Origin: Prorocentrum cordatum
Lineage: Eukaryota > Sar > Dinophyceae > Prorocentrales > Prorocentraceae
DNA: 64,000 nucleotides
Assembly: GCA_963575745.1 (NCBI GenBank)
Contig: CAUYUJ010011248.1
Coordinates: 1-64,000 of the forward strand
Direction of reading: 5' to 3'
Within the stretch, counting starts at the first letter, position 1; each line of letters opens with the position of its first letter. The position numbers and the translations under genes are program-made. Positions 48,213 through 56,968 of the stretch are shown piece by piece. The notes under the pieces were generated by a model. That model had not been told where the DNA came from. It was given only the letters and a program-made list of their open reading frames with translations, and made no database searches.

Positions 48213-48760
48213 GTGGTGAGCTCCTGGTTCTCCACAACCAGCCACGAGCGTAGGTGGGCTCAAACAGACGGTGCGGGATGGTCCCTTCTCGGGCACTGCG
48301 CCTCCTTCACCGAGGCGCACCACGTCCTTCGAGTTCTGGCCAACGGACTACCCGGATCCGCGCGTAGACGAAGCGTCGCTGACAGGATCCCCCACCAGCG
48401 CGGCTGCGGCAGGGTGGCCAATAGAGTCTGGCTCACCGCTGGACAACGGGATCAAGGTCAGGCTTGGTGCGACTCGTGCCTCGGGCCCTGGACCGGAGAG
48501 GCCTCCCTCTGGCCCCTCCTCGGCGACGACGCGTTGCCCGAGGACTTGCGTCCACTTGCTGCGGAGAGAAGAAGGCAACTCGGAGACATCACCGTTCCTA
48601 TACGACAAGGACTCTACGGAGCCTGCCCTCTCTGCGGCCTGGGAGAAGCCACTACTGAGCACGTGTGGGGCTGGTGCCCCGCCGCCGCCCTTGCCTGGGA
48701 AAAGGCCAAAGGCCCTGACCACCCCAGAGACCATCCCACCGCGATATGCTCCAGAGGTCA
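48213..48760 (+). pseudogene. Zinc-knuckle region downstream of RT (zf-RVT-like)
   Basis: In this phase the sequence encodes SWFSTTSHERRWAQTDGAG early on, then GACPLCGLGEATTEHVWGWC at about 48619-48675. The pattern C-x2-C-x7-H-x4-C is that of the zinc knuckle found after the RT of many plant and protist LINEs. The frame stays open to 49781, but from about 48750 the coding signal moves to the RNase H frame, so only the first part is taken as real. Confidence 0.55.
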
Positions 48761-49996
48761 GCACCAGAGGCTTGTCTGCCGCCTTCTACACCAGATCTCC
48801 TTCAGATACTGCGTGAACCTGGACTGCGCCCCCACGGAGCCGACGACGAAGCCGCCAGAATCATCGCCCAGGGAATCTCCGTACCAGACACCGACCTCCA
48901 GGAAGACAATGAGGAGGAGGACGACATACAAGACGGGCAGGCCCCTGCTGCACCGGCGGACGAAACTGCCGTCTGGGCCCCCATGCTGGACCCCTGTCAA
49001 CATTGCAATCCCCAAGGCCCGCACCTGCTGCGCATTCAGGGGGCCGCCGGTCCGCATCTCAGCAGACAAGCTCCACGCGCTGGGGGGGAAATCCGGCGCC
49101 TCCCTGTCACGACCAGGACTGTGCGGAGTGGGGATCGGATCGCCGTTCTCCAAACGGGCGACACCAGAGCGAGTTGGATGCCGCCTGGGTTGGGCTGGTT
49201 CCCCTGCCCCAGGACAGACAGGTCCCCCAGTGCCCTCTGGACCAAGAGCTACTGCAGACTCTGCGACCTGCATACCCTGGTGCTCAGAGCTAGCAGGGAC
49301 ATGGAGGCTGGCGAGGAGATCACCGTCGGAGACTCCCCGCTCCCCGCTGCCGACGCGGCCCAGTGGCCCTTTGAGCTCACCTTCGACGGGGGGGCTCGCC
49401 GGATCGGGGAAGGTGACAAGGTCTCCGGGGCGGCAGCCGTCCTCTGGAGACACGACCCGCACCGCGGCTACCCGCGCGTCGTCGCGGTCGCCGTTGTTGC
49501 CCTTCCGGGATGCGACAATGCACAGACGGCGGAGGCATCCGGGTGCAGAGCGGGACTCGCCCTGCTCCCCCACCTTGACACCACGCTTCGAGGTGCTCGG
49601 GTGGTCGGCGACAATCTTGCTGCCATCCGGTACGGAGCCGGCACGGGGCGCGATCGCCGGCTCCACCTGGCACAACAGATGGACTTCGCCCTTCGACAAG
49701 CCAGCGAAGCCGGATGGACACTCACTTGGCACGCTGTGCGTCGTCGCCTCAACAAGGCAGCCGACCGTCTTGCCACGCTAGGAGTCTTCTGGGCCGACGC
49801 CCTTCGACGCGCCGGTGATCTAGCCGTCACTTCCTGGGTCGTCTGGGACGGCTCCCAGCCGCCCCCCCCCCTGTTTCCTGCCGCGGACGTCGACCTCTGC
49901 GACTTGGACCGAGTTGCGCTGTTCGTTGATGCTCTCGAAAATCCCCCTCCCCTCCTCCCTCTGATCGCCTCCCGCCGCGGCGCACTAAGGTCCTGA
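48746..49996 (+). CDS. RNase H domain of the non-LTR retrotransposon
   Basis: A 416-residue frame from ATG 48746. Residues 1-200 include an acidic linker (DNEEEDDIQDG) and Cys pairs (CQHC, CRLC). Residues about 208-340 are an RNase H-fold: LTFDGGARR (first Asp), AEASGCRAGL (Glu), VVGDNLAAIR (second Asp), then TWHAVRRRLNKAADRLA (His and final Asp). All four acidic residues of the active site appear present. RNase H removes the RNA strand of the RNA-DNA hybrid during second-strand synthesis. It ends 34 bp before a family-2 hairpin. Confidence 0.8.
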   Translation: MLQRSAPEACLPPSTPDLLQILREPGLRPHGADDEAARIIAQGISVPDTDLQEDNEEEDDIQDGQAPAAPADETAVWAPMLDPCQHCNPQGPHLLRIQGAAGPHLSRQAPRAGGEIRRLPVTTRTVRSGDRIAVLQTGDTRASWMPPGLGWFPCPRTDRSPSALWTKSYCRLCDLHTLVLRASRDMEAGEEITVGDSPLPAADAAQWPFELTFDGGARRIGEGDKVSGAAAVLWRHDPHRGYPRVVAVAVVALPGCDNAQTAEASGCRAGLALLPHLDTTLRGARVVGDNLAAIRYGAGTGRDRRLHLAQQMDFALRQASEAGWTLTWHAVRRRLNKAADRLATLGVFWADALRRAGDLAVTSWVVWDGSQPPPPLFPAADVDLCDLDRVALFVDALENPPPLLPLIASRRGALRS

Positions 49997-50030
49997 CGGG
50001 TCACAGCGTCAACTGCCATCGCAAGACAGC

Positions 50031-50054
50031 GCAGCCTTCCGCTGCCACCCTGGA
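50031..50054 (+). repeat. Family-2 hairpin with GCAGC/GCTGC stem
   Basis: GCAGC (50031-50035), CTTCC, GCTGC (50041-50045), tail CACCCTGGA. Compared with the GCGAC/GTCGC copies, both arms are changed and remain complementary. It lies 34 bp after the RNase H stop, so it may mark the 3' end of one retroelement unit. GACAGC precedes it, as it does the copy at 6181. Confidence 0.8.
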
Positions 50055-50073
50055 CCGGTTCCCACCCTGGACA

Positions 50074-50376
50074 ATGCCCCAAAACAACCAGGGCCCCCTC
50101 CGTCGTTGGCCCTCCTGCCTACCGTACTGTGACGAAGGGCCGCCAATGCGCATGGGCACGCGCGTCTTCCTGGCCCGCTGTTGTCCCTTGATGCGTTGGG
50201 TCTATTTCCAAGGCGCTTGGCGACACTGGTGCGAGATCTGCCAGGAGCCCGTCGAAGACACAGAACACATCCTAAGCGCGAATGTCGGTGGCACGGTACC
50301 AGGACGGGTGGCCAGACGCGAACACCTTCACCACTCCTGGGAATCTCTAGTGCATGTGCGGAGGGAACCCCTATGA
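50074..50376 (+). pseudogene. Possible second, degenerate zinc knuckle
   Basis: A 100-residue frame containing HWCEICQEPVEDTEHIL, the C-x2-C-x7-H pattern of the RT-associated zinc knuckle, but with no Cys at the last position. It may be a remnant of another element's 3' end. The sequence to 50860 has short Arg/Pro-rich frames that I cannot assign. Confidence 0.35.
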
Positions 50377-50868
50377 CTCTACCCACCAGGTGTCCGTCAC
50401 GCGGATGCCCTGGCGCGGCTGGAAACCAGTCCAGCCCTTGGTTACCCGTGACGGGGTGCGCTCGCTCCCTGGCATTGCGATCCCCGAGGATGCGCTGCGC
50501 GTGCCCATTACCTACCCCCTCTGGGACGATCCGTCGACATAATTGCCCAGGAGGCACCAGGGTGGACCCGGAGATGGTTCGATCGCACATGATGGACAGG
50601 CGGGGCGCCGCAAGAGAAGGCCTCAGACGGCCCGAGGACGGCGACGGGGACAGGATGCGGGCGAAATCGTCCATCTGGCTACCCCCATTCACCTGGACAG
50701 GCCGCAGGCTCCTCTGGGGTACTTCCCCCTCCGCCCCCGCCGTCTCACCCTCCTCCTGCCTGGGGCCCACCCTGCCAGCAGCGAACAGTCCAGCTGGCCG
50801 AGGGCAGTGAGACGGAGATTGAAGCTCTCTCCCCGACAAGTCCAGCTGCCCTGGATGATTCACTGGCC

Positions 50869-51558
50869 ATGCAGGCAGCCTCAGACGTCGCCAACCTTGA
50901 CTCGGTTCCGTTGGACTCCCCGCACTCTAGGGTCCACCCCAAGGCAACGCTCGGGGAACTAATCAATGCCGTTCGACTCCCCTCGCAATGGCCCTACTCC
51001 CTCCAGGACCGAGGGAAAACGTTAAGGAGGATCGCCTGGGTTGAAAGCCAAGCCTCGGTCGAGATGGTAGACGATGGCAGAGGCTCCACGCGAGAGGATC
51101 TCGCCAGAAGGGGTAACTGCGCTCTCGGAGTTCGCGTCACCAGGATCGATGCCAATACGAACTTGGAGGACCTGGACACCTTTCGGCTGCGGGGCGCCAT
51201 GCACCTACCCGACGGTAAGGAATTTCTGTTGTTGGAGTGGTCCTCAATGTGCAAGTTCGCATCCAGACCCTTGGAACGTGACAAAGAGAGCAGGTGACTG
51301 TACATTTCAGTCACGGGCCCGACAGTAGACAAGATCGCTGACGTCTCAGTTTGGTGGCCTCCCGCTCTGGGCGGTCACATCCACCCCAGGGATGCTCAAG
51401 CGCTAGGTCTCAGCCCTTCCGCCAGATACCCCTCAAACTGGTGCATCGTGGTCTACAACTACGGGAAGGGTGGGCAGTTTCACGAAGACGAGACCAAGGC
51501 GAAACGCCCCCCGAGCGACGATCTTCCTTGGTATCGCGTGGATGAAGCCCCTTTCTGA
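50869..51558 (+). pseudogene. Possible 2-oxoglutarate/AlkB-like oxygenase fragment, interrupted
   Basis: One phase is open from ATG 50869 to a stop at 51295-51297 and again to 51556-51558. The second part includes SNWCIVVYNYGKGGQFHEDE (51433-51492). This resembles the N-x-(Y/V)-x-x-Y...H-x-D pattern by which AlkB-type iron(II) dioxygenases bind metal (His-Glu-Asp here). The distal His and the Arg that binds 2-oxoglutarate were not located. The neighbouring phase (to 51736) reads DIQFWRQCSALDLIYYLRQN and may continue it. Two stops and a frame change suggest decay. The identification is tentative. Confidence 0.3.
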
Positions 51559-51567
51559 CATCCAGTT

Positions 51568-53089
51568 TTGGCGGCAATGCTCGGCGCTGGACCTGATCTA
51601 CTACCTACGCCAGAACCCAGCGGATCTGTTTGGCCACCAGCTGTCACCTGCGACGTACTTCCTTGCCTTTGTTCACGCCCTCGGTCGGAACGAACTTTGG
51701 CCAACGACTTGGGACACTCGCGTTCCCTGGGGCTGAGCCTTAGAGCCAGGGCGGAGGCCACCCTGGAACAGAGCGCCCCAGACGCCGACCACCTGCAAGC
51801 AGTCGAAGACGGCACGCTGCTGCAGGCACCGCCTCTCCCCCAAGGCCTAAATGCGTTCTCTGACGAGGAAATCTCAGATACGACAGGCTCTGTCTTTCAG
51901 AGAGTGCGACCTACTCCCAGCCTGGACACGCTCCACAGGATTATGGACAAGCGCAGGCCGAACGGCGATGCGACCAGTGCCCTGCGTGCCACCCTGAACC
52001 GCCATGCTGTTCTAGTGCACGGACCCCCTGGAACGGGCAAGACCACCTTCTCAGTTGCCTGCCTGGACATGTGGGGTTCCTGCCTACGCCCTGGACACGC
52101 GGTCGCTCTGGCAGCAGGGTCCAACACGGCGGTCGATCAACCAGCTCTGGCAATGATCGAGGCACAACGTCAGCGGCGCCTCGACCAAGACACGGGCTTC
52201 CCCGACAAGTTCGTGCGCCTGGCAAAGAAGGACCGTGTCAACGAGGCACTTGTCGACCTTACTCCCGAAGGTCACTACAGAAACGCCCACGGCGAGTTCC
52301 CGTTCCAGGACGGGGACAAGAACCAGGGCTTCAAGCCCTACAAGGCGAGCTTGCTGCGTCAGGCCAGGATAATCACGTCCACGCACGAGGCGTCAGAGGC
52401 ACTCGGTCAAAAGGACAGCCCCCAAATCGCCCTCCTAGTTATCGACGAGGCCGGACAAGCCACAGAGCTCCACGCGCTCATGTCCATGGTAGACCTGATC
52501 AACAGCGGGGGGGCCGTGGTCCTCGTCGGAGACCCCAACCAGCTGCCCCCCAAAGTGCTCTCCAAACTGGCGAACGAACTAGGGCTCTGCCTCAGCATCT
52601 TCGACAGGATGTTTCACGCACTCCGCGGCCAGGAGTCTTCAGTAGTTCACCTTTCAATCTGCTATCGGACGCATCCGCAGCTACTCGCCTTCCCGAACGC
52701 AGCCTACTACGGGAAAGGCATGAAGTCTGGCATCCTGGATCCGCTCAGAGAGCGGCCAATAGTTGAGGGCATTCCCTGGAGAGACATTCGCGTGTGGGAA
52801 CCTGGGCGACTGGCAGAGCTGGCTACACTCATTTGTTCCGACGAAAATGACCTCCGCGCCACCCTTGAGCCGCTGGACCCGCCGCTGAGCCCAGACAAGC
52901 ACCGTTTCCTAATGGTGCACACCTTCCTGGGAGGTCACCTCCGAGCTGCAACCAGGCTTTGCCAATCTTCCGGAGGCGGCCCAAGCCGTGGACATTGTGC
53001 GCGCCCTGCTACCGGAGCTCAACAAGGGCACCACTGTCAGAATCGTGGTCGGCTACCAGGTCCAGACGGCTATTCTCATGGACGGATAG
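51568..53089 (+). pseudogene. UPF1-like SF1 helicase, N-terminal half
   Basis: Open from a TTG (plausible coding from about 51700). Walker A GPPGTGKTT lies near residue 152, Walker B VIDEAGQATE near 292, motif III VLVGDPNQLPP near 318, and ICYRTHPQLLAFPN near 365. This order and wording are typical of UPF1/DNA2/SEN1-type superfamily 1B helicases acting on RNA or DNA 5'-3'. The sense then moves to the next phase near 52920, where ELQPGFANLPEAAQAVDIV and NKGTTVRIVVGYQVQTAIL supply the following motif, and stops at 53087-53089. Motifs V-VI come from the frame beginning 53231. The helicase is thus split by at least one frameshift and one stop, or by an unrecognised intron. Confidence 0.75.
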
Positions 53090-53230
53090 CCGCAGGGTCC
53101 TCGTCACCTCTCCGGCGTCCTGCGTAACGCTAGAGGAGGCGCGAAAGGGCAGCCCGGCAAGGGGAAAGACGGTCCTGGACGTGGTGGTCAGGATATACCT
53201 GGCCCTGGACACCCCCCCCAAGGCCACAGG

Positions 53231-56200
53231 GTGGACACTCAGCGCTGGCAACAGGTGTTCCGAGAAGACGATAATGCTCACACTGCCATCAGCTCTAACT
53301 TCCCTGGACTACGTCAGGTTGCGGGCGAGCACATGAGCACTGGGGCTCTCAAACTCACGACATTCGACTCCAGCCAGGGAGGCGAGGCGGACATCGTAAT
53401 AGTGTTAACCACCCGGAGCAACGGGAGCTACAACTGGGGTTTCGTCGACGACGCTAAGCGCCTGAATGTGGCAATCACCAGGGCTAAGCGGAATATCCTG
53501 ATCCTGGGAGACGGTCGCATGTTCGCCAACGCCACCTGGTCGCAGCTTCGCGTGCTCTCAGAGTACGGGAGATTGACTCGCCTCTGGGTCCAGTTTCGAG
53601 GCAGCGCACCCGTGGGCCGCAGGCTCTCCCTGGACATTGACGACAGCTTCGACCCACTCGAGGACCTTGCCGCATGGATACCCTCGTCCGTTGCCTGGGG
53701 CAGTGTCGCAAAGGGGGAGAACGGACAGAACGAGCTGGACGTCGCCAAGAAGAAAGCGCGCGACGCCCAGGCCACCTGCTTCGCCGAGCGGTTCAATGCA
53801 CCCCTGGAAGAGAGCTTCGACTGGGACACCCTGGGCAAGCTAATCTCGGGAGGGCTCCACGATATCCTTTTGACGCCTGCCTTTCATGTGCTCATCTACC
53901 TTATGTCCGGGCTGCACCCTCACGAGTTCACGCTGGCCAACGCGCCGCGGCAGCCGGGCATGCTCGACCGCGAGGCTTGGTCGCACCTGGGGTTCTTGTT
54001 TGACATGTCTTTCGGGCTCGACGCGACCAATCTAGTCTACAACATGCTGTGGGCAGCAATGGTCTGGTCGCTCGGCCTAGGCACCCCCTGGAGGGATGCG
54101 AGCTACGCCGTCCCCGACGACTCCCTTCCCCCGTTGCCTCGCGCCAGCGGTAGGCGTGCAACGCTGTGGAAGCGCCGCCAGCGTACCCCCAAAGGGCTCT
54201 TCCGTCAGGCCCCCAAGGCTTGGAGCTCCGCTACCAAGGACTGCTGCAGACACAGGAAGCACCCTGGAATGGCCGGGCTGGGAGACATCCTCCGGGGATG
54301 CGGCTCCTCGATGGAGGAGTTCCGTCAGGGACTCTTAGACACCGACGGCCAGCCCATGGATTCCTGCAAGGCCCGTTCGCTTCTGGTTGTCATGATGCTC
54401 ATGCTCCGTGAACCGGGAGTGTTTCTATGGCCTTTCTCTCATGCAGAGCAGGCCGGGGACGTCATCGAAGCCGTTCTAGGGTTCTGCGTCCCCTGGCAAG
54501 AGGTCCACCAGGATTTCCGAAGCCGGCTCGCCAGTACCTGGAGCCTCACCCTGGAAGACCTGGCTGACCTGCACGGTCGCATCGAGGCGGTGCTACCTCA
54601 CATCTCCAAGCTCGTGGCATTGGCCCATCACCACCCGGCTGCGCAGGAAGCCGGCTGCCCGCAGACCTGGAGCGAGATGGACAGGCAAGACTTCCAGCTA
54701 CAAGCGCCGATGATCGTTCTCGAACGGATCGTCCCGGCAGCAACTCTGACCTGCCTGGACACGCGCTGCTGCTCAGTGTGTGCACTGCACGTCGCGCTGG
54801 CGGGGTCCGACGCCTCCCTCGGTCCCGACGACAGGGTTGCGGGCCTTTCCTACATCGGCGGCGGACTTGCCTTGTCCCAGACCGACCTCAATGCCCCTCC
54901 ACCACCGGCTCCGCCCCCGGGCACCAGACTGGACCCTCCGTTCATCCCCGACGAAAGGTTCGTGCTCGAGAAGAAGAACAACATATATACGTGCGACAGT
55001 TGCGGGAAGGACCACCTGGCTGCCGCCGAAGGTACCTGGATCTCCGACAGCACGCGCCAGATGGTCGCTCAGAATAGACCTCAGGCATACATCAAAGGTG
55101 CCAACATGGGCTGGCATTGCGCTGGCTGCTGGATACGACACCTCGAGGACAATGGCTTCCCTGCGCCTGCCGGAACGGAGCTCGCCGACATAATCAGGGA
55201 ACATGAGCAGCAGATATCGGGGACCAGCAACGACAGAGCGAGCGCCCTCCCTTCCCTGGGACTCCTTCCGCTTGGCTACGGCTGCAGCCCCCTGGCGGAC
55301 ACGAGGAAGTTAGCTGACCTCTTCATGGAGCCGACGGGCATGAAGATCCCCGAGTGTGCCAATACCACCATTCCGATCCTCCGGATCCGGGACGACCGCT
55401 TCGGCATCAAAGCCGCTCAGACGCGGACCTACTCCGCGCGGTGCGACACCTGCCCCCAGGGGGCCCCGCTCCTGGTCTGGGACCCCGGCTCTCCGCCTCT
55501 GGGGTGCTTCATTTGGAAGCCGGCGGAAGGCATAGGCGTTCCCGAGCAACATGGGCTGCCCCCCATCGATAAGCGTGCCCTGGCCTGGTGGGGGCGCCAA
55601 TGGAACGCTATTTGGTGCTGCCGGCGCTGCCTGGTCCCGATCTGGAACATAGGCCCGGCCACCCTGGACCGCATCTTGGATCGCGATTTCAGGTCGCTGT
55701 ATCCAGAGGAACCTCTGGCCCTTCCCCCGCTCAGCAGCCAGATTGGGTTCGAGGCACCTGTGGACGTCGTGGATTCTCTCCCTTGGCTTGGCGAGGGCGC
55801 CAAGGCCCAGGACCAATTCGCCAAGGTCGGAGCAAGCAATCCCCCTGGACACAGCGCCGCAGGCAGCTCTGGTGCAGCGCCAGAGCCAACACCCATCACC
55901 TCCCTGGCAGGGTCCCCGCCATCTGGCGCGTGTTCTGTGGGCGACGACAGGCCAGACACTCCCATGGCGGCCGACGCAGACAGGTCTCAGGGCACGGTGG
56001 ACAACGACTCGCGCATGGGCCACCATGACCCGCCCGACTACGACAACGGCGAAGGCGCGGAAGACGGGCTCCCCCTTCACAAGATGGAGCCCGACTACAA
56101 AGAAGATGAACCCGCTCGTCCTCCCACGTGCTCAGAGTCGGCCCAGGAGGATGATGACAATCGCTCAGGCGGCGATGCCCCACAGCGAAGCCCGTCGGTG

Positions 56201-56968
56201 GACAGCTCTGACACCAGCCGCGAGGATACCGCGACTTCAGTCGCAGAGGATACGCCCTACGCCGACCGCAGAAGGGGTCCAGCCCGAGACCCCGCGAGGC
56301 ACGAGAGGGCCAGCGACGGCGGCGGCTCGCGGTGCGAGCGCTCTCCTGCGCCCACCCCGATGCCCCCTGGACGGAGGCCCTATCACTCTCGCCATACTGG
56401 CTCTTCGGAACAGGACGCACTCAATCTGTTGTCCTGCCCTGATGGAGGCGGCACAATGTACAAAGTCAGGCTGGGCACCGTCGAACTCGAACGTCCCGAC
56501 GAGACACCAGCCAGACGCATATCCAGGCTTCAGTCGGAGCTGGGAGCAGTCTTTTGCGCACTGTGGAGAGCGAACGCGCAGCGTACCCTGCTCCCTGGAT
56601 GGAGGGCGCCCAAGTCCGACCCGAAACTACACATGCCCTCGGAAATCATCAATTTCCTAGAGGCCTGGAAGGACTGCGGGTACGACGCCTACGAGATGAG
56701 CAGGAGGCTGGGCTATGATATCGACTGGAACAGGATGCGAACCAACTACCTGCGTCACTCCCAGGCAGATGACCGGGGCAAAGGCGGCTATCGCCACACG
56801 GGCTGGCGCGACCGTGCGACAAGTTCCCGGGGCACCTGGGACAGTTGGCAGGGCGAGTGGCGCGACGGACGGCGTGAAGATCACTGGCAGACGGGTGGCA
56901 AACGCGGCGGAGGTGACCCTGACGATCGGGATGATCGAGATGAAAAGAGACTCCGCTGGAGAGACTGA
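53231..56968 (+). CDS. UPF1-like helicase C-terminal half with multiple zinc-binding sites
   Basis: A 1245-residue open frame from a GTG. Residues 38-100 give helicase motifs V-VI: TTFDSSQGGEADIVIVLTT and RLNVAITRAKRNILILGDG. After a long region of unknown family come Cys-rich sites: CCSVC (about 512), CDSCGKDH (about 588), HCAGCWIRH (about 629), CDTCPQ (about 737) and CCRRC (about 795). Together they are likely several zinc modules. Residues 850-1080 are acidic/Ser-rich and disordered. The tail (1090-1245) has a compact part (ISRLQSELGAVFCALWRAN) and ends in an RGG/Arg-Asp-rich stretch suited to RNA binding. The frame is fully open, in contrast with its N-terminal half. Confidence 0.7.
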   Translation: MDTQRWQQVFREDDNAHTAISSNFPGLRQVAGEHMSTGALKLTTFDSSQGGEADIVIVLTTRSNGSYNWGFVDDAKRLNVAITRAKRNILILGDGRMFANATWSQLRVLSEYGRLTRLWVQFRGSAPVGRRLSLDIDDSFDPLEDLAAWIPSSVAWGSVAKGENGQNELDVAKKKARDAQATCFAERFNAPLEESFDWDTLGKLISGGLHDILLTPAFHVLIYLMSGLHPHEFTLANAPRQPGMLDREAWSHLGFLFDMSFGLDATNLVYNMLWAAMVWSLGLGTPWRDASYAVPDDSLPPLPRASGRRATLWKRRQRTPKGLFRQAPKAWSSATKDCCRHRKHPGMAGLGDILRGCGSSMEEFRQGLLDTDGQPMDSCKARSLLVVMMLMLREPGVFLWPFSHAEQAGDVIEAVLGFCVPWQEVHQDFRSRLASTWSLTLEDLADLHGRIEAVLPHISKLVALAHHHPAAQEAGCPQTWSEMDRQDFQLQAPMIVLERIVPAATLTCLDTRCCSVCALHVALAGSDASLGPDDRVAGLSYIGGGLALSQTDLNAPPPPAPPPGTRLDPPFIPDERFVLEKKNNIYTCDSCGKDHLAAAEGTWISDSTRQMVAQNRPQAYIKGANMGWHCAGCWIRHLEDNGFPAPAGTELADIIREHEQQISGTSNDRASALPSLGLLPLGYGCSPLADTRKLADLFMEPTGMKIPECANTTIPILRIRDDRFGIKAAQTRTYSARCDTCPQGAPLLVWDPGSPPLGCFIWKPAEGIGVPEQHGLPPIDKRALAWWGRQWNAIWCCRRCLVPIWNIGPATLDRILDRDFRSLYPEEPLALPPLSSQIGFEAPVDVVDSLPWLGEGAKAQDQFAKVGASNPPGHSAAGSSGAAPEPTPITSLAGSPPSGACSVGDDRPDTPMAADADRSQGTVDNDSRMGHHDPPDYDNGEGAEDGLPLHKMEPDYKEDEPARPPTCSESAQEDDDNRSGGDAPQRSPSVDSSDTSREDTATSVAEDTPYADRRRGPARDPARHERASDGGGSRCERSPAPTPMPPGRRPYHSRHTGSSEQDALNLLSCPDGGGTMYKVRLGTVELERPDETPARRISRLQSELGAVFCALWRANAQRTLLPGWRAPKSDPKLHMPSEIINFLEAWKDCGYDAYEMSRRLGYDIDWNRMRTNYLRHSQADDRGKGGYRHTGWRDRATSSRGTWDSWQGEWRDGRREDHWQTGGKRGGGDPDDRDDRDEKRLRWRD

